Shown: positions 33,349-41,907, counted from the first letter of the stretch. The stretch is 59,490 nt of DNA from Acidobacteriota bacterium (GCA_040752915.1 JBFMHB010000008.1:1-59490); one strand, 5' to 3'. Made by a program: numbers and translations. Notes: generated by a model not told the origin, from the letters alone.

Positions 33349-33681
33349 TCACTCACCGCGGACCGGGGCGGACTCCTCCGTGAGTACCCGCCCCTGGAGC
33401 ACCCCGCCGTCTTCCACCTGGATGTGGGGGGAGCGAACGTCTCCCGTGATGCGGCCCCCCGCGGCGAGGCGCACGCTCTCGGATCCCCAGATCATCCCCT
33501 CCACCGTGCCCTCCACCACCACGTGCCGCGCGCTCACGGGGCCCCGGACCCGGCCCCCGCGCGCGACGCGCACGGAGGCGGTGGATCGGATCTCGCCTTC
33601 GAGGGACCCCTCCAAGAGAAGGTCCTCCTCGGTGCGCAAGCGTCCCTTCACCCGGGCCGCGCCATCGATCACGGTTTCCAT
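33349..33681 (-). CDS. Bactofilin (second copy)
   Basis: A 110-aa bactofilin with beta-helix repeats (GAARVKGRLRTEEDLLLEGSLEGEI, STASVRVARGGRVRGPVSA, RHVVVEGTVEGMIWGSESVRLAAGGRITGDV, HIQVEDGGVLQGRV). It is shorter-tailed than the parB-linked copy and is co-transcribed with an HTH/receiver-like protein. ATG 33681 has GGAGG five bases upstream; ATG 33693, four codons earlier, lies almost exactly at the predicted transcription start. Confidence 0.9.
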   Translation of the reverse strand: METVIDGAARVKGRLRTEEDLLLEGSLEGEIRSTASVRVARGGRVRGPVSARHVVVEGTVEGMIWGSESVRLAAGGRITGDVRSPHIQVEDGGVLQGRVLTEESAPVRGE

Positions 33682-33698
33682 GCGACCCTCCATCCGGC

Positions 33699-33727
33699 AC
33701 TATACCTCGGGCGAGTCTCCCGTAGAA
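33699..33727 (-). promoter_or_regulatory. Promoter of the bactofilin-HTH operon
   Basis: On the minus strand TTCTAC (33727-33722), 17 bp, TATAGT (33704-33699). The predicted +1 (about 33692) sits at the first ATG of the bactofilin frame, leaving at most a very short leader. It is divergent from the promoter at 33734-33762. Confidence 0.5.
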
Positions 33728-33733
33728 GCGGGC

Positions 33734-33762
33734 TTGGTGGCCCGGCCGGGCCCGTCTATACT
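33734..33762 (+). promoter_or_regulatory. Promoter predicting a leaderless mRNA
   Basis: TTGGTG (33734-33739), 17 bp, TATACT (33757-33762), then six bases (GGTCTC) and the ATG at 33769. With the usual 7-nt offset, +1 is the A of ATG. No Shine-Dalgarno sequence is present. Confidence 0.65.
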
Positions 33763-33768
33763 GGTCTC

Positions 33769-34218
33769 ATGCGCAGGGTAGGCAGGGTGCTGATCACGGG
33801 GTTTCTCCTCCTTTTGCCGTTCCTACCCGGACGAGCTCAGGAGGCATCGTCCGGAGAGGGGCCGAAGGCGGACCCGATCCTCATCGGGGTCGCCCTCTCG
33901 TGGGACCGCGACTTCGACCTCATCTACGACTGGGAGACCCCTCCCGAGCCTGAGCGGGCCGTGGCCGGGCGGCGGAGGGAGGGCTACGAACTGGAACGCA
34001 AAGCCCTGGAGGACCGGCTCGCCGACCTCACGGCGCGGATGGCCGCGGTTCAGGGGAGCTACAGCACCGAGGCGCTCCTGAAGGAGATGCTGGCCCAGGA
34101 CGTGGCGAGCCTCCAAGAGGTCCAGGACAACCTGAGGAAAGAAATGGCCGACACCGAACGGAGGATCAAGGAGGTGGACCAGGTCCTCCGCCGCCTGGCC
34201 CAGGAGGCGAAGCCTTGA
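33769..34218 (+). CDS. Hypothetical exported coiled-coil protein
   Basis: A 149-aa protein of unknown function. Residues 1-23 form a signal peptide (VGRVLITGFLLLLPFLPGRAQA-like, cleaved near RAQ). The mature part has a short unique segment with DRDFDLIYDWETPPEP and then a coiled coil over about residues 70-145 (alternating Leu, Glu, Arg, Lys). The sigma-54 regulator gene starts at a TTG overlapping its stop, so expression is coupled. Confidence 0.72.
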   Translation: MRRVGRVLITGFLLLLPFLPGRAQEASSGEGPKADPILIGVALSWDRDFDLIYDWETPPEPERAVAGRRREGYELERKALEDRLADLTARMAAVQGSYSTEALLKEMLAQDVASLQEVQDNLRKEMADTERRIKEVDQVLRRLAQEAKP

Positions 34219-35582
34219 ACCCCCGCGTCCTTCTCGCGGAGGACCGGGCCAGCCTCCGCAGGGCTGTGGCGGAGGTGCTCGTCCGGGAGGGATTCGAAGT
34301 GGTGGAGGCGGCGGAGGGGCGCGCCGCCATGGCCATCGTGGAAGAGGGCGGGTACGATCTGGCGCTGCTGGACCTCAAGCTTCCCGTTCACACGGGGCTT
34401 GAACTACTTCGGGCCAGCAGGGACCGCTGGCCTCTCGCCCCCGTCGTGCTCCTCACGGCTTACGGATCGGTGGAAACGGCCGTGGAGGCCATGAAGGGGG
34501 GCGCCGCCGACTTCCTGAGCAAGCCCGTGGATCCCGACCACCTTCTGCTGGTCGTGCGCAGGGCCCTGGATACGGTGCGGCAGGGCCGCGTCCACGAAGC
34601 CCTTTCGGCGGACCTCGACCGCATCGCGGCGTTTCGCCCCATCCGGGGGAAAAGCCGGCTCCTGTTGGAGGCGCAGGAGCAGGCGGCCAGGGTGGCGCCG
34701 ACGTCCACCACGTGCCTCATCCTCGGGGAGACGGGCGTGGGCAAGGAGCTCTTCGCCCGAGCCATCCACGACGCGGGCCCGAGGCGAAATCAGCCCTTCG
34801 TGGCCGTGAATTGCGCGGCTCTTCCCGAGACCCTGCTCGAGAACGAGCTCTTCGGCCACGAAAAGGGGGCCTTTACGGGGGCGCACGCCTCGGCTCTCGG
34901 GAAGATCGAATACGCCCACGGCGGCACGCTCTTTCTCGACGAAATCGGGGAGATGGGCCCCGCCCTCCAGGCCAAACTCCTGAGGGTCCTCGAGGACAAG
35001 TCCTTCACCCGGGTCGGGGGGACGCGGCCCATTCGGGTGGATGTCCGGGTCCTGTGCGCCACCCACCGGGACCTCTCCCGGATGGTCCGGGACGGTAGCT
35101 TCCGGGAGGACCTCTTTTTTCGGGTGAGCGCCTTTCCCATTCGGATTCCCCCCTTGAGGGAACGCCCCGGCGACGTGGAGGACCTGGCCGAGCATTTCCT
35201 GGTACACTTCCGGCGGGAGTTGGGCCGCCCGGCCCTCTCCTTCACGCCGGAGGCGATCTCCTGGATGAAGTCCCAGCCTTGGCCGGGAAACGTCCGGGAA
35301 CTCATGAACCGCGTGGAGAGGGGAGCCATCCTTGCTCCGGCGGACGGCCTCATCGGCCCCGAGATTCTCGCGGGCGGTCGAATGCCCCCACCCGGGGGGA
35401 CGGACCCGCCGCCCGTGCAGGAGGAAGATCCGGAGGCCTGGCTCGAAGCCGAGGAGCGGTGGAGAGCCCGGGAGGTCCTCCGACGTTGCGGGGGGGACCG
35501 GCGCAGGGCCGCGCGGCTGCTGGACTGGACGGGAAGCCGCCTGGAAGCGGCCCTGGCCAAAGAAGAGGCGGGGGGCGAGTGA
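34215..35582 (+). CDS. Sigma-54-dependent response regulator, NtrC family
   Basis: A 455-aa transcription activator with receiver, AAA+ and HTH parts. The receiver is complete: acidic pair Glu 9-Asp 10, phospho-acceptor Asp 53 (LLDLKLP), Thr in LLTAYG and Lys in LSKPVD. The AAA+ domain has Walker A GETGVGKE, the sigma-54 contact loop GAFTGA and Walker B LFLDEIGE. The Fis-type HTH at the end is short and somewhat degenerate. The start is a TTG (34215) overlapping the previous TGA. No histidine kinase is adjacent, so it is an orphan regulator; its targets are unknown. Confidence 0.93.
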   Translation: MNPRVLLAEDRASLRRAVAEVLVREGFEVVEAAEGRAAMAIVEEGGYDLALLDLKLPVHTGLELLRASRDRWPLAPVVLLTAYGSVETAVEAMKGGAADFLSKPVDPDHLLLVVRRALDTVRQGRVHEALSADLDRIAAFRPIRGKSRLLLEAQEQAARVAPTSTTCLILGETGVGKELFARAIHDAGPRRNQPFVAVNCAALPETLLENELFGHEKGAFTGAHASALGKIEYAHGGTLFLDEIGEMGPALQAKLLRVLEDKSFTRVGGTRPIRVDVRVLCATHRDLSRMVRDGSFREDLFFRVSAFPIRIPPLRERPGDVEDLAEHFLVHFRRELGRPALSFTPEAISWMKSQPWPGNVRELMNRVERGAILAPADGLIGPEILAGGRMPPPGGTDPPPVQEEDPEAWLEAEERWRAREVLRRCGGDRRRAARLLDWTGSRLEAALAKEEAGGE

Positions 35583-35634
35583 AACCCCGAGCCCCGCGTA
35601 CCCGTTTAAACGTGATTGCAGGAGGAGTGTGCCC

Positions 35635-37443
35635 ATGAGCGAGAATCCAACATCCGCCCCCCGACGCGTTCGCTGGGGCCTCATCGTCGCCCTCGTCGTG
35701 GTGGTCGGCCTGGTCCTCGCCGTCGTCCTGGCCCTGGCGGGCTTCGCGTCCCTCATGAAGGGACCCGCGGTTTCGGTGAAGCCGGACTCCACGCTGGTCA
35801 TCGCCTTGGACCGCCCCCTCCAGGAACTTCCGCCCAACCCTCTCTTCACCGAGTTTTTCAAGATCAAGGTGTACTCGGTCCATGAGGTGGTGGCGGCCCT
35901 GGACCGGGCGTCCGTGGACGACCGGATCACCGGCGTCCTTCTGGATGTGGGCGCCATCCCTGCCGGTTTCGGCAAGATCCAGGAAATCCGTGCCGCCGTC
36001 GAGCGCTTCAAGAAAAGCGGGAAACCGGTGTGGGCCTACTTTGAGAGCGCGGGCAACGGGGGCTACTACCTGGCCTCCTCGGCCGACAAGATCTTCGCGC
36101 CGCCTTCGGCCAACCTGATGCTGACGGGCCTGCTGGCGGAGATTCCCTTTTACCGCGGAGTACTGGACAAGATCCGCGTGGAGCCGCAGCTCTACCACAT
36201 CGGGGATTACAAGTCCTACTCCGACACCTTCATGCGGAAAGACATGACGGAGGCCCAGCGGGAAGCCACGAACGCCATCCTGGACAGCCTGTACGGCCAG
36301 ATGGTCCGCGGCATCGCGGAGGGGCGGAAGGTGACCCCCGAATCCGTCATGGCGAAGGTGGACCGCGGATTCCTTTGGGGGGCCCAGCTCAAGGAGGAGG
36401 GCCTCGTGGATGACCTGCTCTACCGGGACCAGGTGGAGGAGGCCCTGAGGAAGGCGAACGGGAACGAAGAGAAGTGGAACCGTGTGGAGATGGACCAGTA
36501 CATCAAGGACCACCGGGTGGACCCGTCCTCCAAGGCTCGAAAAACCGTCGCCCTTGTGCTCGCCAGCGGTGGGATCATCTCGGGCGAAGGGGAAGGGTCA
36601 GACGGCGGCTCCGGTGGTAACGTGGGCTCCGCCACCCTTGTGAAGTGGTTGAGGAAGGTCGGAGAGGACAAGGGCGTGTCGGCCGTGGTGCTTCGGGTGG
36701 ACAGCCCTGGCGGATCCGGCCTGGCGTCGGACATCATTTGGCGCCAGGTCCAGGTTCTCAGGAAGTCCAAGCCCGTCGTCGTGTCCATGTCGGATGTGGC
36801 CGCCTCCGGGGGCTACTACATCGCCATGGGCTCCGACGGGATCGTGGCCCAGCCGGGAACCATTACGGGTTCCATCGGGGTGGTGTCCGGAAAATTCGTC
36901 CTCAAAGGGCTCTACGATTGGATCGATTACAGGGAGGAGATCCTGAAAAGGGGGGCCAACGCCGACATGCTCAGCTCCGGCGTCCGGTTCTCCCCGGAGC
37001 AGGAGAAGATCATCGAGGGGCAGATGAGGGCCTTCTACCAGGACTTCGTGGCCAAGGCCGCGGAGGGCCGCAAAATGTCCTACGAGGACGTGGACCGGGT
37101 GGCCCAGGGGCGCATCTGGTCGGGTGAGGACGCCCTGAAGATCGGGCTCGTGGACCGCCTGGGCGGGATCCCGGAGGCCATGGACCTGGCCAAGGAGAAG
37201 GCGGGGATCCCCAAGGACGAGCGGGTCCGGGTGCGCGTGTACCCGCGCCCCAAGAGTTTCTTCGAGTCCTTCCTGGATGGGGGCGCCGAGGAGGTGGTTC
37301 GGGCGAGGCAGATCCGCGCCCTTCCGCCTGAACTGGCCACGGCCTACGCCGAGTACGAGCAACTCAGGCCCCTCGCCTCCGAGCCGTTCGTCCTGGTGGC
37401 CCCGGCCGGTTTGCCCGGGGCGCTGGCCGGTCCCGCCCGATGA
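35635..37443 (+). CDS. sppA: Signal peptide peptidase SppA, long (67K) type
   Basis: A 602-aa membrane-anchored serine protease that degrades cleaved signal peptides. One N-terminal membrane helix (about residues 15-42) is followed by two tandem Clp-like domains. The general-base Lys is in the first half (GDYKSYSD) and the nucleophile Ser in the second (SDVAASGGYYIAMG), with DSPGGSG before it, as in E. coli SppA. GGAGGAG precedes the ATG at 35635. The 191-bp gap downstream holds the next promoter. Confidence 0.93.
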   Translation: MSENPTSAPRRVRWGLIVALVVVVGLVLAVVLALAGFASLMKGPAVSVKPDSTLVIALDRPLQELPPNPLFTEFFKIKVYSVHEVVAALDRASVDDRITGVLLDVGAIPAGFGKIQEIRAAVERFKKSGKPVWAYFESAGNGGYYLASSADKIFAPPSANLMLTGLLAEIPFYRGVLDKIRVEPQLYHIGDYKSYSDTFMRKDMTEAQREATNAILDSLYGQMVRGIAEGRKVTPESVMAKVDRGFLWGAQLKEEGLVDDLLYRDQVEEALRKANGNEEKWNRVEMDQYIKDHRVDPSSKARKTVALVLASGGIISGEGEGSDGGSGGNVGSATLVKWLRKVGEDKGVSAVVLRVDSPGGSGLASDIIWRQVQVLRKSKPVVVSMSDVAASGGYYIAMGSDGIVAQPGTITGSIGVVSGKFVLKGLYDWIDYREEILKRGANADMLSSGVRFSPEQEKIIEGQMRAFYQDFVAKAAEGRKMSYEDVDRVAQGRIWSGEDALKIGLVDRLGGIPEAMDLAKEKAGIPKDERVRVRVYPRPKSFFESFLDGGAEEVVRARQIRALPPELATAYAEYEQLRPLASEPFVLVAPAGLPGALAGPAR

Positions 37444-37595
37444 GGACCTGAGGCCGCCCCGAGGGAATGGAAGGGGCGTCCAGAGGGTTCCCTGATCAGA
37501 GCGCCGCAACCAGGCCGTCTTTCTCCAAGATGGAGCGCGGTCCGGCCTTGCCCGGATGGGGATCCTCCGGTGCGGCCCCTTTCATGGAGGTCGGG

Positions 37596-37625
37596 TTGGC
37601 CCGTGGGAGAGGAAGAACCTATATT
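37596..37625 (+). promoter_or_regulatory. Promoter of the second lytic transglycosylase gene
   Basis: TTGGCC (37596-37601), 18 bp, TATATT (37620-37625). The predicted +1 (about 37632) is only 3 nt before the ATG at 37635, so the mRNA would have almost no leader. The rest of the 191-bp gap after sppA shows only a weak GC-rich inverted repeat (CGCCCC/GGGGCG) without a T-run. Confidence 0.5.
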
Positions 37626-37634
37626 GGGAGCAGG

Positions 37635-38270
37635 ATGAGACGCGCCTTTCGGGTCATTGAGCGCCTATTGGCGTGCAGCGCCGCCCTGTCGGGGCTGTTC
37701 CTCGTGAACGTCTGGAGCAAACCCGCGGGCCATACGGGAGAGGTGGCGGTGCGGGTGAACCGGCCGGCATCCTGCCGCCCCGCACCCTCCCGAACCCCCC
37801 TCCTGCTCTCCCGAGCCCTGGTGGACTGCCGCCAGCGGTGGCCCCGTCCCCTTTTCGACCGAACCGCCTCGGCCGTGGACGAAGTTTCCCGAACCCACGG
37901 GTATTCGCCCGACTTCGTCCTCAGCGTGATCAAGCACGAGAGCACCTTTCAGGTGGGCGCCGTCTCCCCGAAGGGAGCCGTGGGACTCATGCAGCTGCTT
38001 CCCGCGACGGCACGGTCCGTCGCCTCCAAGGAGGGGATCGACCTCGACGGGGCGAGCCTCTTCGACCCCGCGCTCAATATCCGGCTGGGATTCGCGTACC
38101 TCAAGTCGCTCGAGGAATCCTATGGGACCGTGGACGCCGCCCTGGTCGTCTACAACGCGGGCCCCCAGGCTCTGAAGCGGGGCGGAGAGGACGGCCTTCC
38201 CCGAAAGGCCTACCGCCGCGACATCGAGGAGACGCGAAGGACCTACGCGCTGTGGTTGAAAAGCCCCTGA
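37635..38270 (+). CDS. Lytic transglycosylase (SLT domain), exported
   Basis: A 211-aa murein lyase. The N-terminus has a hydrophobic segment (residues about 10-28, LLACSAALSGLFLVNVW) that is either a signal peptide or an anchor. The Slt domain has catalytic Glu 102 in IKHESTFQVGAVSPKGAVGLMQLLP, followed by NIRLGFAYLK and VVYNAGPQAL. It is a different protein from the one at 31005-31640 but of the same family and size. A GC-rich hairpin without T-run follows before the NifU gene. Confidence 0.9.
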   Translation: MRRAFRVIERLLACSAALSGLFLVNVWSKPAGHTGEVAVRVNRPASCRPAPSRTPLLLSRALVDCRQRWPRPLFDRTASAVDEVSRTHGYSPDFVLSVIKHESTFQVGAVSPKGAVGLMQLLPATARSVASKEGIDLDGASLFDPALNIRLGFAYLKSLEESYGTVDAALVVYNAGPQALKRGGEDGLPRKAYRRDIEETRRTYALWLKSP

Positions 38271-38348
38271 AATGGAGCGGACCGCCCTCCGGGACTCGCC
38301 CCGGAGGATCCTGCGGACTATTCTTAAGGGCTACGAGGAGGCCGTCGC

Positions 38349-38579
38349 ATGTCCGAGACCTTTGAGAGCCGCGTCCGCGAAGTCATCGCTCGAATCCGGC
38401 CGGCGTTGCAGATGGACGGTGGAGACATCGAGATCGTGGAGATCCAGGAGCCGAACCTCAAGGTCAGGCTGGTGGGGGCCTGTCACGGCTGTCCAGGAGC
38501 CGTCTACACGCTCTATCAAGGGGTCTACGGCGAACTCAAGCGGACCATCCCCGAATTCGGGGAGTTGGTTGCGGTCTGA
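38349..38579 (+). CDS. NifU C-terminal-domain (Nfu-type) iron-sulfur carrier
   Basis: A 76-aa protein with the Nfu fold: RVREVIARIRPALQMDGGDIEIVEI and the cluster-binding CxxC in GACHGCPGA. It would hold a 4Fe-4S cluster between two monomers and deliver it to apo-proteins. GAGGAGG precedes the ATG. The AMMECR1 gene begins within its 3' end. Confidence 0.93.
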   Translation: MSETFESRVREVIARIRPALQMDGGDIEIVEIQEPNLKVRLVGACHGCPGAVYTLYQGVYGELKRTIPEFGELVAV

Positions 38580-39144
38580 CGCCCCTCCGGCCCCCCTTGG
38601 GGCGGAGACCCGCAAGGCCCTGCTGGCCCTTGCCCGAGAGGCCATCCGGGTCTATGTGACGGAGGGCCGGAAGCTCCGGCCCGGACAGGATTTCCCGATC
38701 GTGGCCCCCCACCCCCGGGGGGCCTTCGTGACCCTGAAGACCCGGGAGGGAGACCTGCGGGGATGCATCGGCACCGTCCTGCCCGCCGGCTCCCTCGACG
38801 CCACCGTCGCCCGCATGGCGGTCAGCGCCGCCGTGGAGGACCCCCGGTTTCCACCGGTAAAGACCCGGGACTTGACACGGATCCGCCTGGAAATCAGCGC
38901 GCTCACGGTTCCGGAGCCCGTGCCGGATGAGGAGTCCGTCGAAGTGGGCCGCCACGGCCTCATCGTCCGCCTGGGAAACCGTACTGGCCTTCTTCTCCCC
39001 CAGGTGGCCGTCGATTGGGGCTGGAGCCGAGAGGAATTTCTGAGGCAGGTCTGCCTGAAGGCAGGCCTGCCGCCCCGCGCGTGGAGGGCCCCGGGTACGG
39101 TCCTGGAGAGGTTCGAGGCCGAGGTCTGGGGGGAGGAGCCCTGA
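38569..39144 (+). CDS. AMMECR1-domain protein
   Basis: A 191-aa protein with the AMMECR1 signature GDLRGCIGTV plus ALLALAREAIRVYV at the start and the later DLTRIRLEISALTVPEPV and VCLKAGLPPRAW. Members are conserved from archaea to humans, with a role not established in bacteria. The most upstream start in keeping with the neighbour is a TTG at 38569, overlapping the NifU-domain gene by 11 bp. No ATG is available near the N-terminus of the domain. Confidence 0.88.
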   Translation: MRSDAPPAPLGAETRKALLALAREAIRVYVTEGRKLRPGQDFPIVAPHPRGAFVTLKTREGDLRGCIGTVLPAGSLDATVARMAVSAAVEDPRFPPVKTRDLTRIRLEISALTVPEPVPDEESVEVGRHGLIVRLGNRTGLLLPQVAVDWGWSREEFLRQVCLKAGLPPRAWRAPGTVLERFEAEVWGEEP

Positions 39145-39168
39145 TCCGCCTCCTCCCGGCCGAACGCC

Positions 39169-40050
39169 CTAGCGCGTTGTGGAATCGAGCTTCATCGTAT
39201 CTTTGCTTTTGACGTCCAGGGCCTTGCCGTCCCCTGAAAGGAACTTTCCCCGCACATCGTTCACGAGGGTCAGGACCCGGTGGGCTCGGATCGAGGAGGC
39301 ATCCTCGGGCAACCACAGATCCTCCGTGACCTCCGTTCGGATCGTGCCGACGAACTGGGGGACCTTGAGGTCCTTCACGACCAGGGATGCGCGGAGGTGT
39401 GAGCAGGGCATCCCGTCCCAGGTTTCCGGACCCAGGTAGGTCATGGTTCCCTCGAAGTTTGTGGGTGCGGGCCCCGCATCGCCCTCGGCTCCGGACGCCA
39501 GCATCCGGGCCAGGACCTCCGGTTTCAGGGTCCACGACTCCCCCGGTCTCACGGGCCGTCCGGGGCCGAACGCCTCATCCGGGTGGAGCGCCTTGGGCGG
39601 TGCAAAGGCCTGAGAAAGCAACCCTTCGGCCTCTTTGGCCATGACCTTGCCATCCTTGCGCGTGAAGCGAACCTTGCCGGAGGGGAAGGAGATCCCGAGG
39701 TCCGCCCCGTCCAGACCCAGCGCCATCTCCTCTCCGTCGAGCAGAAGCCGTGCCTTTGCGACGGACAGAACGAGGAGCGTCGGCTGCCCCATGGAGTCGA
39801 CGGACACGACCTTGACGGTGCCCGACAGGTCGAGCCCGAACTCCTGACTCTGGCCCGATGTGGATTCCCCGATTCCCGTGGTCCCCTTGCTATGCCCCTC
39901 GAGGCGCAGGGCCAACTCGTAGCTCTGTCCCCTCGAAAGCGGTCGGTGGAGGACAAGGACCTTCGCCTCTCCAGACGAAGGTTCCGTACCCTGGGCCCAA
40001 TGGGCGGCGCCCATCAGGAGGAAGAGAAGCAGCCAGGCAGCGCGTTTCAT
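39169..40050 (-). CDS. Hypothetical exported protein
   Basis: A 293-aa protein. A clear signal peptide (MKRAAWLLLFLLMGAAHWAQG) is followed by an all-beta pattern: SYELALRLEG, GTVKVVSVDSMGQPTLLVLSVAKARLLLDGEEMAL, KVRFTRKDGKVMAKEAEGLLS, GRPVRPGESWTL. The arrangement resembles DUF6263-like proteins that share a YxLxLxL strand and a late VRPGESW motif, but I would not assign the family firmly. AAAAGGAG precedes the ATG. It is divergent from the sigma-54 activator and converges on the AMMECR1 gene. Confidence 0.72.
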   Translation of the reverse strand: MKRAAWLLLFLLMGAAHWAQGTEPSSGEAKVLVLHRPLSRGQSYELALRLEGHSKGTTGIGESTSGQSQEFGLDLSGTVKVVSVDSMGQPTLLVLSVAKARLLLDGEEMALGLDGADLGISFPSGKVRFTRKDGKVMAKEAEGLLSQAFAPPKALHPDEAFGPGRPVRPGESWTLKPEVLARMLASGAEGDAGPAPTNFEGTMTYLGPETWDGMPCSHLRASLVVKDLKVPQFVGTIRTEVTEDLWLPEDASSIRAHRVLTLVNDVRGKFLSGDGKALDVKSKDTMKLDSTTR

Positions 40051-40262
40051 CGAGTCTCCTTTTCCACTGGGGGGCGCCCGAATGCCTGCCGCCGGCCCCC
40101 CCCGGCGGCGGCTTCACCTTTTCAAATTCTGATCCCGGCGTCAAGGCGTGGGAAAGGGAAGAAATCGTCCGGTCCAGGGGTTATCTCATTGCACGTCGGT
40201 CAGTATGAATTGGCGAGGTCCGCATCAGTCTTGCTCGAGAAAGAGGAGGGGTGTCGAAAACC

Positions 40263-41666
40263 ATGGCCCAGTTCGCTCCCGACCCCGCGACCGATGCTCC
40301 CGAAAGCCTGCTCCTTGGACCCGAGTTCACCCGGACGCTGCTGGGGGCCATTCCTTGCGGCATGCTCCTCATGGACGAGGAAAGGCGCGTTCTCGCGGTC
40401 AACGACGTGCTCGAAAAGGCGCTGGGAGTTCCGGCGAACCGACTCCTTGGCATGAGAGGGGGCGGGGCGCTGGGGTGTGTGTACGCTCGCCGTCTCGAGT
40501 CGTGCGGAGATGCAGAGGCGTGCAGGTCTTGCGATGTTCTGAGACTCGCCGAAGTGGCGCTCCAGGAAGGGAGGACCCAGCGGACCCGGGCCCGACTTCA
40601 GGTGGTCCTCGGTGGAAAGGTCCAAGACCTGGAGCTTCACTTGAGCGCTTCTCCGTTCATCCACCGGAGCCGGAAATACGTCATGGTGCTGATCGAGGAC
40701 CTCTCCCGGCTGGTGCGATTGAAGCAGGCCCCCAGGGAAGAGGGCTTTCACGGGATGATCGGGAAGGACCCCCAAATGGAGGGCCTGTTCGAGGCCATCC
40801 GCGTGGTGGCGCGCCTTCCTGTTCCGGTGCTGGTGCACGGCGAAAGCGGCGTGGGAAAAGAACTTGTGGCGGTGGCCATCCACAAGGAGAGCCCGAGAGC
40901 CCTCCGGCACATCGTCCCCGTGAACTGCGGGGTGCTCACCGACGGCCTGCTTGAAAGCGAGCTGTTCGGGCACGTCCGGGGCGCCTTCACGGGAGCCATT
41001 CGGGACAAGAAGGGCCGCTTCGAACTGGCCGACGGCGGGACCATCTTCCTCGACGAAATCGGGGAACTCAGTCCGGCCATGCAAGTCAAGCTCTTGCGGG
41101 TCCTTCAGGATGGAAGCTTTGAGCGCGTGGGGGGGGAGCACACGACGCGCGTGGACGTCCGCGTCATCTGCGCCACCAACCGCAACTTGGAGCGGGAGGT
41201 CGCCCAGGGTCGCTTCCGGGCGGACCTGTACTACCGCCTCGCCGTGGTTCCCATCCAGGTGCCTCCCCTGCGCCACCGCCGGGAGGACATCCCGGTCCTC
41301 GCCCGACACTTGCTCGAGAGGATCTGCTCCGAGCACGGCCACCCGCCGGCCAGAATCTCGGCGGAGGCGCTGGATCGTCTGCAGGCCCACGACTGGCCGG
41401 GCAACGTGCGGGAGCTGGAAAACGCCCTGCATTTCGCGCTGGTTCAGTCCCGCGGGGCGGACCTTGAAGTCCGCCATCTGCCCGGTACCGTGAGAGGGCC
41501 CGCGGAGGTGGAACTCTTGCGCGGGGCGGTGCGGCGCAGAAGGCCGCTGGCCCGCCTGGCGGTTTCGGAGGCCCTGCTCTCGTGCGGTGGGAACAAGGTG
41601 CTGGCGGCTCGAAAGCTGGGAGTGAGCCGGGCCACACTCTATCGGTTTCTCGAACGCAACACCTAG
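40263..41666 (+). CDS. Sigma-54 activator with cysteine-rich PAS sensor
   Basis: A 467-aa enhancer-binding protein. A PAS domain (about residues 20-150) carries Cys 72, 81, 87 and 90 in a GC-x8-C-x5-C-x2-C pattern, suited to bind a metal or sense redox state; this is inference. The AAA+ domain has Walker A GESGVGKE, the sigma-54 loop GAFTGA and LFLDEIGE-type Walker B (IFLDEIGE). The C-terminal Fis HTH is LSCGGNKVLAARKLGVSRATLYRFL. It has no receiver, so it senses its signal directly. The ATG at 40263 is chosen over a GTG at 40251 because AGGAGG touches the latter. It lies upstream of the sigma-54 promoter of the multicopper-oxidase operon and is its most likely activator. Confidence 0.92.
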   Translation: MAQFAPDPATDAPESLLLGPEFTRTLLGAIPCGMLLMDEERRVLAVNDVLEKALGVPANRLLGMRGGGALGCVYARRLESCGDAEACRSCDVLRLAEVALQEGRTQRTRARLQVVLGGKVQDLELHLSASPFIHRSRKYVMVLIEDLSRLVRLKQAPREEGFHGMIGKDPQMEGLFEAIRVVARLPVPVLVHGESGVGKELVAVAIHKESPRALRHIVPVNCGVLTDGLLESELFGHVRGAFTGAIRDKKGRFELADGGTIFLDEIGELSPAMQVKLLRVLQDGSFERVGGEHTTRVDVRVICATNRNLEREVAQGRFRADLYYRLAVVPIQVPPLRHRREDIPVLARHLLERICSEHGHPPARISAEALDRLQAHDWPGNVRELENALHFALVQSRGADLEVRHLPGTVRGPAEVELLRGAVRRRRPLARLAVSEALLSCGGNKVLAARKLGVSRATLYRFLERNT

Positions 41667-41692
41667 GTTGCTGGCTGGGTTGCACTCGAGTC

Positions 41693-41715
41693 TGTCTCGG
41701 TGTCTCGATGTCTCG
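41693..41715 (+). repeat. Three direct repeats TGTCTCG with 8-bp period
   Basis: TGTCTCG occurs at 41693, 41701 and 41709. It lies just after the activator gene and about 200 bp upstream of the sigma-54 promoter. It could be an upstream activating site, but the 8-bp period is not helical, so it may be incidental. Confidence 0.4.
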
Positions 41716-41805
41716 TCCCCAAGGGATCCAAATGGACACCTTCCAACAATCGGATGGGCCCCGAGGGCTCAGGCCCGAACCCTTATGTGCGGCGGGGATG
41801 GATGG

Positions 41806-41821
41806 CGAACCCGGCGGTTCG
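41806..41821. promoter_or_regulatory. Inverted repeat, candidate activator-binding site
   Basis: CGAACC-CGGC-GGTTCG is a perfect 6-bp inverted repeat with a 4-bp spacer, centred about 95 bp upstream of the sigma-54 -24 element. That is the usual distance for binding of a Fis-type enhancer-binding protein. No experiment supports it. Confidence 0.4.
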
Positions 41822-41907
41822 GCCATCTGTACGGGCGACGTATCGGCCGTTGGAGCTGAAGATGCGAAGTTCTTGTTTTGCACCCCGTTACGAGGCGCCC
41901 TGATTAA

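Noticed and set aside
38286-38307. GC-rich hairpin CCTCCGGG/CCCGGAGG between the transglycosylase and NifU-domain genes
   Set aside because: No T-run follows and the next gene is on the same strand, so I do not call it a terminator.
40210-40236. TTGGCGAGG...TTGCT upstream of the PAS activator as a sigma-54 promoter
   Set aside because: The GG and GC elements are separated by the wrong distance.
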